From JBOHPP01 sp050731755 (lineage in GTDB: Bacteria; Methylomirabilota; Methylomirabilia; Rokubacteriales; CSP1-6): 15,807 bases of DNA. Under the pieces are notes generated by a model that saw only the letters and a program-made list of their open reading frames with translations, was not told where the DNA came from and made no database searches. The DNA is taken from the NCBI GenBank assembly GCA_050731755.1, contig JBOHPP010000194.1, positions 1-15,807 on the forward strand, written 5' to 3'. The translations under genes were made by a program, and so were the position numbers. Positions 1 through 7,031 of the stretch are shown here, in pieces; the first letter of the stretch is position 1; each line of letters begins with the position of its first letter.

Positions 1-130
1 GGGACGGCGAAGAGTTCATGCTCAACCTCATCGACACGCCCGGCCACTTCGACTTCTCCTACGAGGTGTCGCGGGCCCTGGCAGCGTGCGAGGGCGCTAT
101 CCTCATCATCGACGCCGCCCAGGGGATCGA
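1..130 (+). repeat. diverged direct copy of lepA 531-660
   Basis: Bases 1-130 align without gaps to 531-660 inside lepA, with mismatches at 16, 48, 77, 83 and 99 (125 of 130 identical). Two further mismatches at 131 and 139 mark the end of similarity; beyond 140 the sequences are unrelated. Three of the five substitutions change the amino acid (Y to F, V to F in the G3 motif, L to I). The copy may extend left of the window. Confidence 0.9.
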
Positions 131-305
131 TGCCCAGATCGTGCGATCCGTGCTGTGGGAGGGTGTCGAGGTGGGCCCGGGCGCCGTGTTGCGCGACTGC
201 GTGGTGGGCCCGGAGGCCCGGATCGGCGCGCGAGCCCAGGTCAGCGCCGGGGCGGCCCTGGAATCCGGCGCGGTGGTGGCCGACCACGCGCGCATCCCCC
301 CCTGA
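3..305 (+). CDS. chimeric partial ORF: LepA G-domain fragment fused to hexapeptide-repeat tail of a sugar nucleotidyltransferase
   Basis: The reading frame is open at the left edge and ends with TGA at 303-305. Its first ~43 codons copy LepA residues from just before the G3 motif (DTPGHFDF here, DTPGHVDF in lepA). From about base 131-140 it switches, in frame, to a left-handed beta-helix hexapeptide pattern (SVLWEG-VEVGPG-AVLRDC-VV and so on). That tail is typical of the C-terminus of mannose-1-phosphate guanylyltransferase or other NDP-sugar pyrophosphorylases. Such a tail does not belong to any LepA protein. I infer that the genuine gene upstream of lepA is a nucleotidyltransferase and that its 5' part is missing here because of an assembly join or a local duplication. 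The LepA-like part alone lacks the P-loop and cannot be a working GTPase. Confidence 0.6.
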   Translation, partial: DGEEFMLNLIDTPGHFDFSYEVSRALAACEGAILIIDAAQGIDAQIVRSVLWEGVEVGPGAVLRDCVVGPEARIGARAQVSAGAALESGAVVADHARIPP

Positions 306-311
306 TCGGCG

Positions 312-320
312 TGCTAGACT
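312..320 (+). promoter_or_regulatory. possible extended -10 element before lepA
   Basis: TGCTAGACT reads as a TGn extension plus TAGACT (4 of 6 matches to TATAAT) and ends 8 nt before the lepA ATG. No -35 hexamer is visible at the expected distance. A GAGG at 321-324 could serve as a weak ribosome-binding site. It is weak alone and noted because grpE, hrcA and the DUF4390 gene show the same close arrangement. Confidence 0.3.
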
Positions 321-328
321 GAGGCGTT

Positions 329-2119
329 ATGGTCCTGGCCCGCATCAGGAATTTCTCCATCGTCGCTCACATCGACCACGGGAAATCGACGCTGGCCGAC
401 CGGCTGCTCGCGCTCACCGGGACCATGGACGCCAAGAAGGCGGTGGACCAGGTCCTAGACTCCATGGACCTCGAGCGCGAGCGCGGCATCACGATCAAGG
501 CTCACACCGTGCGTCTGCTCTATCGGGGGCGGGACGGCGAAGAGTACATGCTCAACCTCATCGACACGCCCGGCCACGTCGACTTCTCCTACGAGGTGTC
601 GCGGGCTCTGGCCGCGTGCGAGGGCGCTCTCCTCATCATCGACGCCGCCCAGGGGATCGAGGCCCAGACCCTGGCCAACTTCTACCTCGCGCTCGACGCC
701 AACCTCACCATCATCCCCGTCATCAACAAGATCGATCTGCCCGCCGCCGACGTCGAGGGCACGCGGTCGCAGATCACGGAGATGCTGGAGCTCGACGGCG
801 ACGAGGCTCTGGCCATGTCGGCCAAGCACGGCACCGGCGTCCCCGAAGTGCTGGAGGCCATTGTCCACCGCATCCCGCCACCCCAGGGCGACCCCGAAGC
901 GCCCCTCAAGGCCCTGGTCTTCGACTCCTTTTACGATTCCTATCAGGGTGTCGTGGTCTATGTGCGACTCACCGACGGCCGGGTGCGGGCGGGCACGCGC
1001 GTCCTCCTGATGTCGAACGGGCGGACCTACGACGTGCAGCAGGTGGGCGTCTTCAGGCCGGACATGACGCCGGTGGAGGAGCTGTCGGCCGGTCAGGTGG
1101 GCTACCTCACCGCGTCCATCAAGCGGGTGGCCGACGCCAAGGTCGGCGAGACGATCACCGAGGCCGCGCGCCCGACCGCCGAGCCGTTCGCCGGCTACCG
1201 GGACGCCAAGCCCATGGTGTTCGCCGGGCTCTACCCCATCGAGGACACCGATTACGAGGCGCTGCGCGACGCCCTCGAGAAGCTGCGGCTCAACGACCCC
1301 GCGTTCAGCTTCGAGCCGGAGACGTCGCTGGCCCTGGGCTACGGCTTCCGCTGCGGGTTCCTCGGCATGCTCCACATGGAGATCGTCCAGGAGCGACTGG
1401 AGCGGGAATTCAATCTCTCGCTGATCGTCACCGCGCCGTCCGTCCGCTACAAGGTGGTGACCACCGCCGGCGAGACCCTGGACATCGACAACCCGGCCAA
1501 GCTCCCCACCCCGGACCGCATCGAGCGGATGGAGGAGCCGTGGGTGACGTCGTCCATCTTCGTGCCCACGGAGTTCATGACGGTCATCTACAAGCTGGCC
1601 CAGGACAAGCGGGGCGAGCACCGGGTGCTGGAGTACCTGGGCAAGCGGGTGCACATCCGATTCGACTTCCCGCTGGCCGAGATCATCTCCGACTTCTACG
1701 ACCGGCTGAAATCGATCTCCAAGGGATACGCGTCGTTCGACTACGAGTTCGCCGACTTCCGGCCCTCCGACCTGGTGAAACTCGACATCCTGCTCAACGG
1801 TGACCCGGTCGACGCGCTCTCCGTCATCGTGCACCGCGAGAACGCCTACGAGCGAGGTAAGGTCCTGGTCGAGAAGCTGCGCGCGGTGATCCCCCGCCAG
1901 CTCTTCGAGGTCGCCATCCAGGCCGCCATCGGCAGCCGCGTGATCGCCCGGGAGACGATCAAGGCCCTGGGCAAGAACGTGACGGCCAAGTGCTACGGCG
2001 GCGACATCACCCGCAAGCGGAAGCTCCTCGAGCGCCAGAAGGAAGGCAAGAAGCGGATGAAGCAGGTGGGGAAGGTCGAAGTACCGCAGGAGGCGTTCCT
2101 GACGGTGCTGAAGAGCTGA
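329..2119 (+). CDS. lepA: elongation factor 4 (LepA), ribosome-associated GTPase
   Basis: The protein has 596 residues, the normal length for LepA. It shows the translational-GTPase motifs in order: AHIDHGKST P-loop (13-21), the ERERGIT switch region, DTPGHVDF G3 (79-86) and NKID G4 (133-136). EF-G-like domains follow, then the LepA-specific C-terminal domain ending KVEVPQEAFLTVLKS, which replaces EF-G domain IV. LepA binds 70S ribosomes and influences elongation and 30S biogenesis; it is attached to the membrane or cytosolic depending on conditions. The ATG at 329 gives the canonical N-terminus (IRNFSIVAHIDHGKST). lepB begins 2 nt after its stop, so the two are surely co-transcribed, as in many bacteria. 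Part of its G domain is duplicated at the left edge of the window. Confidence 0.98.
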   Translation: MVLARIRNFSIVAHIDHGKSTLADRLLALTGTMDAKKAVDQVLDSMDLERERGITIKAHTVRLLYRGRDGEEYMLNLIDTPGHVDFSYEVSRALAACEGALLIIDAAQGIEAQTLANFYLALDANLTIIPVINKIDLPAADVEGTRSQITEMLELDGDEALAMSAKHGTGVPEVLEAIVHRIPPPQGDPEAPLKALVFDSFYDSYQGVVVYVRLTDGRVRAGTRVLLMSNGRTYDVQQVGVFRPDMTPVEELSAGQVGYLTASIKRVADAKVGETITEAARPTAEPFAGYRDAKPMVFAGLYPIEDTDYEALRDALEKLRLNDPAFSFEPETSLALGYGFRCGFLGMLHMEIVQERLEREFNLSLIVTAPSVRYKVVTTAGETLDIDNPAKLPTPDRIERMEEPWVTSSIFVPTEFMTVIYKLAQDKRGEHRVLEYLGKRVHIRFDFPLAEIISDFYDRLKSISKGYASFDYEFADFRPSDLVKLDILLNGDPVDALSVIVHRENAYERGKVLVEKLRAVIPRQLFEVAIQAAIGSRVIARETIKALGKNVTAKCYGGDITRKRKLLERQKEGKKRMKQVGKVEVPQEAFLTVLKS

Positions 2120-2121
2120 CG

Positions 2122-2838
2122 ATGGACGACCGCAAGGTCGAGTTCGACACGACCAAGGTCGGCGTGCCCGCCACCGGCTCCACCGACGGCAGCGGGGCCC
2201 CCGGCGACGTGGCGGTGAAGACGCGCCGCAAGTCGCTCGTTCGCGAGTACGGCGAGGCCATCGTCATCGCCATCGTCCTGGCCCTGGTGATTCGGACGCT
2301 GGTCGTGCAGGCCTTCACCATTCCCTCCGGCTCGATGATGGAGACGATGCTCGTCGGCGACTACATCCTGGTCAACAAGTTTCTCTACGGGCCGGAGATC
2401 CCGTTCACCGACTGGCGGGTCCCCGGGCTGCGCCAGCCACGACGCGGCGACATCATCGTCTTCCGGTATCCCCAGGACGAGCAGCGCGACTTCATCAAGC
2501 GCATCGTGGGCACGCCCGGGGATCGGATCCAGATCCGGGGGGCTGACGTGTACGTCAATGGGCGCCGGCTCGACGAGCCCTACGTGAAGCACACCGGCCC
2601 GCCCCCGAGCCACGTCGGGCCGACCTACTGCAGCTACGCGTACGGGTGTGAGCCCACGATGGTGCCGTCCGACTCGTACTTCGTGATGGGCGACAACCGG
2701 GACAACTCCCAGGACAGCCGCTACTGGGGGTTCGTCCGACGCGACAAGATCAAAGGCAAGGCCTTCCTCATCTACTGGTCGTGGGACGGCGACCGGCACT
2801 GGTTGCGCTGGTGGCGGCTCGGGAACTACATCCCGTAG
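2122..2838 (+). CDS. lepB: signal peptidase I
   Basis: 238 residues. It is a type I leader peptidase (S26 family) that removes signal peptides on the outer face of the inner membrane using a Ser/Lys dyad. Visible features are a cytoplasmic N-terminal tail (1-43), one transmembrane segment (about 45-63), box B IPSGSMMETM with catalytic Ser71, box D DFIKRIVGTPGD with general base Lys126, and box E MGDNRDNSQDSR (189-200). Residues 160-182 form an insertion with two cysteines (Cys170, Cys176) in the region where E. coli LepB carries a disulfide loop. The start is set by the ATG 2 nt after the lepA stop and an AAGAG just upstream. Its stop codon directly abuts the left arm of a long inverted repeat. 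Confidence 0.97.
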   Translation: MDDRKVEFDTTKVGVPATGSTDGSGAPGDVAVKTRRKSLVREYGEAIVIAIVLALVIRTLVVQAFTIPSGSMMETMLVGDYILVNKFLYGPEIPFTDWRVPGLRQPRRGDIIVFRYPQDEQRDFIKRIVGTPGDRIQIRGADVYVNGRRLDEPYVKHTGPPPSHVGPTYCSYAYGCEPTMVPSDSYFVMGDNRDNSQDSRYWGFVRRDKIKGKAFLIYWSWDGDRHWLRWWRLGNYIP

Positions 2839-2989
2839 GCGTCGAGGGGGCGGGTGGGCAGGGCCCCTGTTCGACCACGCAGTCGGCGGCGATGGACACG
2901 TTGACTCGATCCCACCTTCACCGCCGCGCGAAGTCTTCCAAGGAGGGAACGGGTCTCACAGGGGCCCTGCCCACCCGCCCCCTCGACGC
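2839..2989. repeat. perfect 32-bp inverted repeat with 87-nt spacer between lepB and hemW
   Basis: The left arm 2839-2870 starts right after the lepB stop and is the exact reverse complement of 2958-2989, 32 of 32 bases. Pairing fails immediately outside (2838/2990) and inside (2871/2957). As RNA it would fold into a very stable GC-rich stem with an 87-nt apical region that contains a Shine-Dalgarno-like AAGGAGGG (2940-2947). There is no T-run after it and no obvious target-site duplication. It could be a lepB terminator, a small MITE-like element, or an RNA structure controlling hemW. Confidence 0.9.
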
Positions 2990-3029
2990 GCCCACGGCTG
3001 CACGCGCCGAATCGCCATCACCGTACGGG

Positions 3030-4178
3030 GTGCTGGCCGAGACTTCGCCGACCAGCACATCGCTGGGGTTTTACATCCATGTGCCGTTTTGTGCGGAGCG
3101 GTGTCCGTTCTGCTCGTTCAACACGGCGCCGCTCGAGGCCGGGGCGATGGCCCGGTATCTCGTCGCTGTGCAGCGGGAGATCGGGCTGTTGGGCGCGCTG
3201 CCGTGGGCGGCGGACGTGACCCTGGTCACGGTGTTCTTCGGCGGCGGGACCCCTTCGTTGCTCGCCCCCGATGACCTCGGCAGGATCGTGGAGTTGCTGC
3301 GCGGACGGTTCGTGCTGGCCGCTGATGCCGAGGTGACCGTGGAGTGCAACCCGGAAAGCGTGTCGCGGGAGCAACTCGCGGCCTATCGGGCCGCCGGCGT
3401 CACGCGGGTCAGCCTGGGCGTGCAATCGCTCGACGACGGCCTGCTGCCGCGACTCGGACGCCTCCACAGCGCCGGCCAGGCCCGGACGGCATTCGACGCC
3501 GCCCGCGCCGCCGGCTACGCCAACGTGAGCGTGGACGTGATGTACGGTTTGCCCGGGCTCGACGTCGCCGGGTGGACTCGCGCCGTGCAGACTGTTCTAG
3601 ACTGGCAGCCCGAGCATCTGTCGGCGTACGGGCTGACACTGGACGCCGGCAGCGTGTGGGGGGCGACGGGTGTCGCCGGGCTGCCGTCCGAGGACGTCGT
3701 CGTCGATCAGTACTGGGCCCTGGTCGAGGTTGCCGCCGCCCGCGGCTTCGAGCACTACGAGATCTCGAACTACGCGCGCCCCGGCTTCCGGTCGCGCCAC
3801 AACCAGATCTATTGGCAGGCCGCCGAGTATCTGGCCTGCGGCCCGGGCGCCTGCGGCTTCGTGGGTGACGTCCGCTACGGCAACGCCAAGCCCGTTCCCC
3901 GTTATTGCGCGATGCTCGAGGGCGGCGCTCTGCCCCTCGACGTCTCCGAGCGCCTCACTGCCCGCCAGCGGCGGGGCGAGCGGCTGGTCCTCGGGCTGCG
4001 CACCGCCGACGGCGTGCCGGCCGAGTGGCTGGAAGAGCGCCTCGGGGACGACCGGGCACTCGGGCGGCGAATCGCGGATTGGGAGCAGGCGGGATGGCTC
4101 CAGCGCGGCGGTGGGCGCGTGACCCTCACCGAGGCCGGTTTTCTCCGATCCGACGCGCTCTTCGTCGACCTGCTGTAG
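3030..4178 (+). CDS. hemW: radical SAM heme chaperone HemW
   Basis: From the GTG at 3030 the protein has 382 residues, matching the family (about 380). The core starts LGFYIHVPFC and carries the radical SAM Cx3Cx2C motif CAERCPFC (Cys21, Cys25, Cys28), the FFGGGTPSLL loop, ECNPES, SLGVQSLDD, and the HemW-type segment EISNYARPGFRSRHNQIYW ahead of ACGPGA. HemW is a 4Fe-4S protein that delivers heme to respiratory-chain proteins; it is related to, but distinct from, the coproporphyrinogen oxidase HemN, whose longer N-terminus is absent. The start is uncertain: GTG 3030 has no clear ribosome-binding site. An in-frame ATG at 2892 would add 46 low-complexity residues translated through the inverted repeat, which I think unlikely. 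The hrcA promoter lies directly after the stop. Confidence 0.92.
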   Translation: MLAETSPTSTSLGFYIHVPFCAERCPFCSFNTAPLEAGAMARYLVAVQREIGLLGALPWAADVTLVTVFFGGGTPSLLAPDDLGRIVELLRGRFVLAADAEVTVECNPESVSREQLAAYRAAGVTRVSLGVQSLDDGLLPRLGRLHSAGQARTAFDAARAAGYANVSVDVMYGLPGLDVAGWTRAVQTVLDWQPEHLSAYGLTLDAGSVWGATGVAGLPSEDVVVDQYWALVEVAAARGFEHYEISNYARPGFRSRHNQIYWQAAEYLACGPGACGFVGDVRYGNAKPVPRYCAMLEGGALPLDVSERLTARQRRGERLVLGLRTADGVPAEWLEERLGDDRALGRRIADWEQAGWLQRGGGRVTLTEAGFLRSDALFVDLL

Positions 4179-4190
4179 TCCTGCCTTCGC

Positions 4191-4219
4191 TTGACTTGCC
4201 CGCACCCCATTGTTACAAG
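4191..4219 (+). promoter_or_regulatory. sigma-70-type promoter for hrcA
   Basis: TTGACT at 4191-4196 (5 of 6 to TTGACA) is followed after exactly 17 bp by TACAAG at 4214-4219 (4 of 6), with a TG at 4211-4212 forming an extended -10. Transcription would begin near 4226, which is the hrcA ATG itself, so the mRNA may be leaderless. No canonical CIRCE operator is present in the gap between hemW and hrcA. Confidence 0.55.
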
Positions 4220-4225
4220 AGCGTG

Positions 4226-5248
4226 ATGGATGAGCGACACCGGGATGTGCTCGTTGCGCTGATCCGCGAACACGTCGACTCGGCGCAGCCGGTGGGCTCG
4301 GGCCTGCTCGCGCGGCGCTATTTCCGAAAGCTCTCGCCGGCCACCATCCGGAACGTCATGGCCGACCTCGAGGAGATGGGATATCTGGCCCAACCTCACG
4401 CCAGCGCCGGCCGCGTCCCGACGGACAAGGCCTACCGGTTCTACGTCGAGTCCTTCCCCCGGCCCCCGGAGGGCCCCCGGCGGCCGGCGGAGACGTTGCC
4501 GGCCCGCGCCTCCGGCATCGATGCCTTCATGGAGCGCACCTCGGAGCACCTGTCGAGCGCCACGCGCATGACGGGGCTGCTCCTGGCGCCGCCGCTGCAG
4601 CACACGACCATCAGCCGCGTCGAGCTAATCCCACTGGAGACGGACCGTGCGCTGGCCGTCCTCGTCACCGACTCGGGGTGGGTGACGGCCCGCGCCATCA
4701 CCGTCGACCCGCCGCTGGGGTCGGAGGAGGTCCGCAAGATCGCCCGCGAGCTGACCCGGCGCTTCCGGGACCGCACCGTGGCCGAGATCGTCGAGATGGA
4801 GACCTCGCCGGCCGACCCCCTCGACGAGCTGCACACGCGAGCTCGCGCCATCATGGAGCAGATCCTGGCCGTCCTGCGGGGGCGGACGCTCTACGTGAGT
4901 GGCGCCATCAACATGCTCGATCACCCCGAGTTCTGGGACATCGAGACGACCCGGGAGCTGCTCCGCACCTTCGAGCAGAAGGAGCGGCTGGCCAATCTCA
5001 TGGCCGGCCTGGCTCAGGACGAGGGTGTGAACGTCACCATCGGCCGCGAGAACCCTTACGCCGAGATGCGGGAATGCACGCTCATCACGTCGACCTATCT
5101 CTATCGGGACCAGGTGCTGGGCATCCTGGGCGTGGTGGGTCCTCGACGCCTGCCCTACCCCGACGTCATCTCGGTCGTCAACGAGACCGCGCGCTACGTC
5201 ACCGAGGCGCTGTCCCGCGTCCGTCAGGACCTCTACCTGCCGTCTTAG
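4226..5248 (+). CDS. hrcA: heat-inducible transcription repressor HrcA
   Basis: 340 residues, the usual HrcA length. The N-terminal winged-helix domain (about 1-75) carries the family signature SPATIRNVMADLEEMGYL followed by QPHASAGRVPTDKAYRFYV. A central GAF-like dimerisation region with the inserted segment follows (GREN at about 273-276; ITSTYLYRDQVLGILGVVGP; YPDVISVVNETARYVTE near the C-terminus). HrcA represses chaperone genes by binding CIRCE dyads and depends on GroEL for its folding state. It heads the hrcA-grpE-dnaJ cluster. The start ATG follows GTG 4223; ATG 4226 gives the expected MDERHRDVL start. AAGAG at 4217-4221 could act as a ribosome-binding site but overlaps the -10 element. 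Confidence 0.97.
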   Translation: MDERHRDVLVALIREHVDSAQPVGSGLLARRYFRKLSPATIRNVMADLEEMGYLAQPHASAGRVPTDKAYRFYVESFPRPPEGPRRPAETLPARASGIDAFMERTSEHLSSATRMTGLLLAPPLQHTTISRVELIPLETDRALAVLVTDSGWVTARAITVDPPLGSEEVRKIARELTRRFRDRTVAEIVEMETSPADPLDELHTRARAIMEQILAVLRGRTLYVSGAINMLDHPEFWDIETTRELLRTFEQKERLANLMAGLAQDEGVNVTIGRENPYAEMRECTLITSTYLYRDQVLGILGVVGPRRLPYPDVISVVNETARYVTEALSRVRQDLYLPS

Positions 5249-5257
5249 ACTCAGAAC

Positions 5258-5284
5258 GGGGCTTCGCCTCAGTTCCGAAGCCTC
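5258..5284. promoter_or_regulatory. 9-N9-9 dyad between hrcA and grpE (possible atypical HrcA operator or terminator)
   Basis: GGGGCTTCG (5258-5266), 9 nt, then CGAAGCCTC (5276-5284): 8 of 9 positions pair. The 9-N9-9 geometry is that of CIRCE, but the arm sequence is not TTAGCACTC. There is no following T-run, so an intrinsic terminator is not well supported either. Confidence 0.4.
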
Positions 5285-5297
5285 CCCAGGATTCGGT

Positions 5298-5316
5298 GCG
5301 CCGGCGAGGCCGGCGC
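5298..5316. repeat. perfect 8-bp hairpin in the hrcA-grpE gap
   Basis: GCGCCGGC (5298-5305), loop GAG, and GCCGGCGC (5309-5316) form a perfect GC-only hairpin 28 nt upstream of the grpE -10 element. No T-tract follows. It may contribute to termination after hrcA or be an intergenic repeat. Confidence 0.6.
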
Positions 5317-5340
5317 TCGAACCAAGACCTGACCATCGGC

Positions 5341-5349
5341 TGCTATAAT
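5341..5349 (+). promoter_or_regulatory. extended -10 promoter of grpE
   Basis: TGCTATAAT is a perfect TGn plus TATAAT in a GC-rich setting. No -35 hexamer is seen 16-18 bp upstream, which is normal for extended -10 promoters. Transcription would start near 5356, next to the ATGs at 5353 and 5359, so the message is probably leaderless. Confidence 0.6.
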
Positions 5350-5358
5350 TCAATGCGT

Positions 5359-5892
5359 ATGACCGACAGCGACCGCCCCGACAACACCGCGCGCGCCGAC
5401 GACCGCGGAGCCGAGGCCGCGGCCACCGAGGTCGACGAACTTCGCCGACAGCTGGAGGACAAGCAGGACCAGCTCCTCCGCACGCTGGCCGAGATGGACA
5501 ACATGCGCCGCCGGATGCAGCGCGAGCGGGAGGAATACACCCGGTACGCCGCCGAGGCGCTCATCCGGGACGTGATCCCGGTCCTCGACAACCTGGACCG
5601 GGCGCTGGCCGCAGCGCGGGGCGCCCCCGAGGCGGCCAAGGTGGTGGAGGGCGTGGAGCTGATCCAGCGCGAGCTGCTGCGCGTGCTTGAAAAGCACGGA
5701 GTCGCCCGCTATTCGGCGCTGGGCCAAGCCTTCGATCCGACGCGGCACGAGGCCACGGCCCGGGTGATCAGTCCCGAGCAGACTCCCGGGACCGTCGTCG
5801 CCGAGGTGCTGCCCGGCTACCTGCTCAACGGCCGCCTGCTCCGCGCCGCGCAGGTCGGGGTCGCCGTCGCGCCCGACGAGGACGCCGCGTGA
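5359..5892 (+). CDS. grpE: GrpE, nucleotide-exchange factor of DnaK
   Basis: 177 residues from ATG 5359 (179 from ATG 5353). The N-terminus is acidic and disordered. A long coiled coil follows (about 24-70, DELRRQLEDKQDQLLRTLAEM), then the four-helix dimerisation part (LIRDVIPVLDNLDRAL) and the C-terminal beta domain with FDPTRHEA and PGTVVAEVLPGYLLNGRLLRAAQVGV, all typical of GrpE. It opens the DnaK nucleotide cleft to release ADP. No Shine-Dalgarno sequence precedes either ATG. The -10 element ends 3 or 9 nt upstream, which favours 5359 if transcription starts at the usual distance. The next gene is dnaJ rather than dnaK. Confidence 0.96.
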   Translation: MTDSDRPDNTARADDRGAEAAATEVDELRRQLEDKQDQLLRTLAEMDNMRRRMQREREEYTRYAAEALIRDVIPVLDNLDRALAAARGAPEAAKVVEGVELIQRELLRVLEKHGVARYSALGQAFDPTRHEATARVISPEQTPGTVVAEVLPGYLLNGRLLRAAQVGVAVAPDEDAA

Positions 5893-5918
5893 TCGCGGCG
5901 AGCTCGCGCCGCCGTTAG

Positions 5919-7007
5919 ATGCCCTCGCGCGACTACTACGAGGTCCTCGGCGTCTCTCGCAACGCCTCCGAAGCCGAGATCAAGAAGGCCTACCGGCAGC
6001 TCGCCATGCAATACCACCCCGACCGCAACCCAGGCGACAAGCGGGCCGAAGAGCGGTTCAAGGAGGCCAACGAGGCTTACGCAGTCCTCTCGGATCCCGA
6101 CCAGCGAGTCCAGTACGACCGCTTCGGCACCGTGAGCGTGCCGGGCGGCTTCGAGGCCGGCTTCGGCACGCTCTTCGAGGACATCTTCGAGAGCTTCTTC
6201 GTCGGCTCCAGCCGCGGTCCCCGCGGCCGGGCCGCTCGGGGCGAGGATCTCCAGTACGAGCTGAAGATCACGCTGGAGGAAGCGGCCACCGGAGTGGAGA
6301 CCAAGATCCAGGTCCCGCGCATGGAGCCGTGTGAGGCCTGCAAAGGGTCCGGCGCCGAGCCGGGCAGCCGCCGCACCACGTGCGACACCTGTCGCGGTCG
6401 GGGCGAGGTCCGGCTCACCCAGGGCTTTCTGACCGTCGCTCGCACCTGCCCCACGTGCCACGGCGAAGGCGAGTTGAATCGGAACCCGTGCCCACGCTGC
6501 CGGGGCGAGGGCCGTCAGCGGGCCGAACGCGCGCTGGCGGTCAAGATCCCGCCCGGCATCGACGACGGTATGCAGCTCCGAGTCTCCGGCGAGGGCGCCA
6601 GCGGCTACGGGGGCGGTCCGTCCGGCGATCTCTACGTCGTGGTCAGGGTCCGGGAGCACGAGCTGTTCGCCCGCAACGGGGCCGATCTCTATTGCGAGCT
6701 GCCGGTGACGTTCTCCCAGCTCGTCTTCGGCGCCGAGCTGACGGTCCCGGTGGTGGGTGGCTCCACGACCGTGAAAGTGCCGGCGGGGAGCCAGACGGGC
6801 CAGATCGTGAAGCTGCGGGGTCGCGGCATGCCGCATCTGCGCGCCCGGGGCCATGGCGACGCCTGCTATCGCCTGCTGCTGGAAGTCCCCCAGAAGCTCA
6901 ACGCCAAGCAGCGGGAGGCGCTCCTCGCGTTCGACGCAGCCTCCGGCGGCGAGAGCGGGCCGCTGCTGACTTCCTTCCTCGAGCGGATGAAGAAGCTGAT
7001 CGGCTAG
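5919..7007 (+). CDS. dnaJ: chaperone DnaJ (type I Hsp40)
   Basis: 362 residues with full class I architecture: J domain 4-70 with HPD at 33-35, a short Gly/Phe linker (GGFEAGFGTLF), a zinc domain of four CxxCxGxG modules starting at Cys138 (CEACKGSG, CDTCRGRG, CPTCHGEG, CPRCRGEG), and C-terminal substrate-binding and dimer domains (IPPGIDDGMQLRVSGEG; VPAGSQTGQIVKLRGRGMP). It recruits unfolded protein to DnaK and stimulates its ATPase. The 26-nt gap after grpE holds a small hairpin (GCGGCG 5895-5900 with CGCCGC 5907-5912) and no Shine-Dalgarno sequence, so translation may be limited or coupled. dnaK, usually between grpE and dnaJ, must lie elsewhere. Confidence 0.97.
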   Translation: MPSRDYYEVLGVSRNASEAEIKKAYRQLAMQYHPDRNPGDKRAEERFKEANEAYAVLSDPDQRVQYDRFGTVSVPGGFEAGFGTLFEDIFESFFVGSSRGPRGRAARGEDLQYELKITLEEAATGVETKIQVPRMEPCEACKGSGAEPGSRRTTCDTCRGRGEVRLTQGFLTVARTCPTCHGEGELNRNPCPRCRGEGRQRAERALAVKIPPGIDDGMQLRVSGEGASGYGGGPSGDLYVVVRVREHELFARNGADLYCELPVTFSQLVFGAELTVPVVGGSTTVKVPAGSQTGQIVKLRGRGMPHLRARGHGDACYRLLLEVPQKLNAKQREALLAFDAASGGESGPLLTSFLERMKKLIG

Positions 7008-7031
7008 GCGCGGAGTCGCCCGGATCTGCCG

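Noticed and set aside
455..1834. Long reverse-strand open frame (459 codons) opposite lepA
   Set aside because: Antisense shadow of a GC-rich conserved gene; no recognisable domain, and lepA on the other strand is certain.
2901..2929. TTGACT at 2901-2906 as a hemW promoter
   Set aside because: No -10-like hexamer lies 16-18 bp downstream; the region there is GC only.
2892..3029. N-terminal extension of HemW from ATG 2892
   Set aside because: The extension runs through the inverted-repeat arm, is low-complexity, and lengthens the protein beyond the family norm; retained only as an alternative.
4156..4223. CGCTCTT/AAGAGCG 7-bp inverted pair around the hrcA promoter
   Set aside because: Short arms 54 nt apart, partly inside the hemW coding region; expected by chance.
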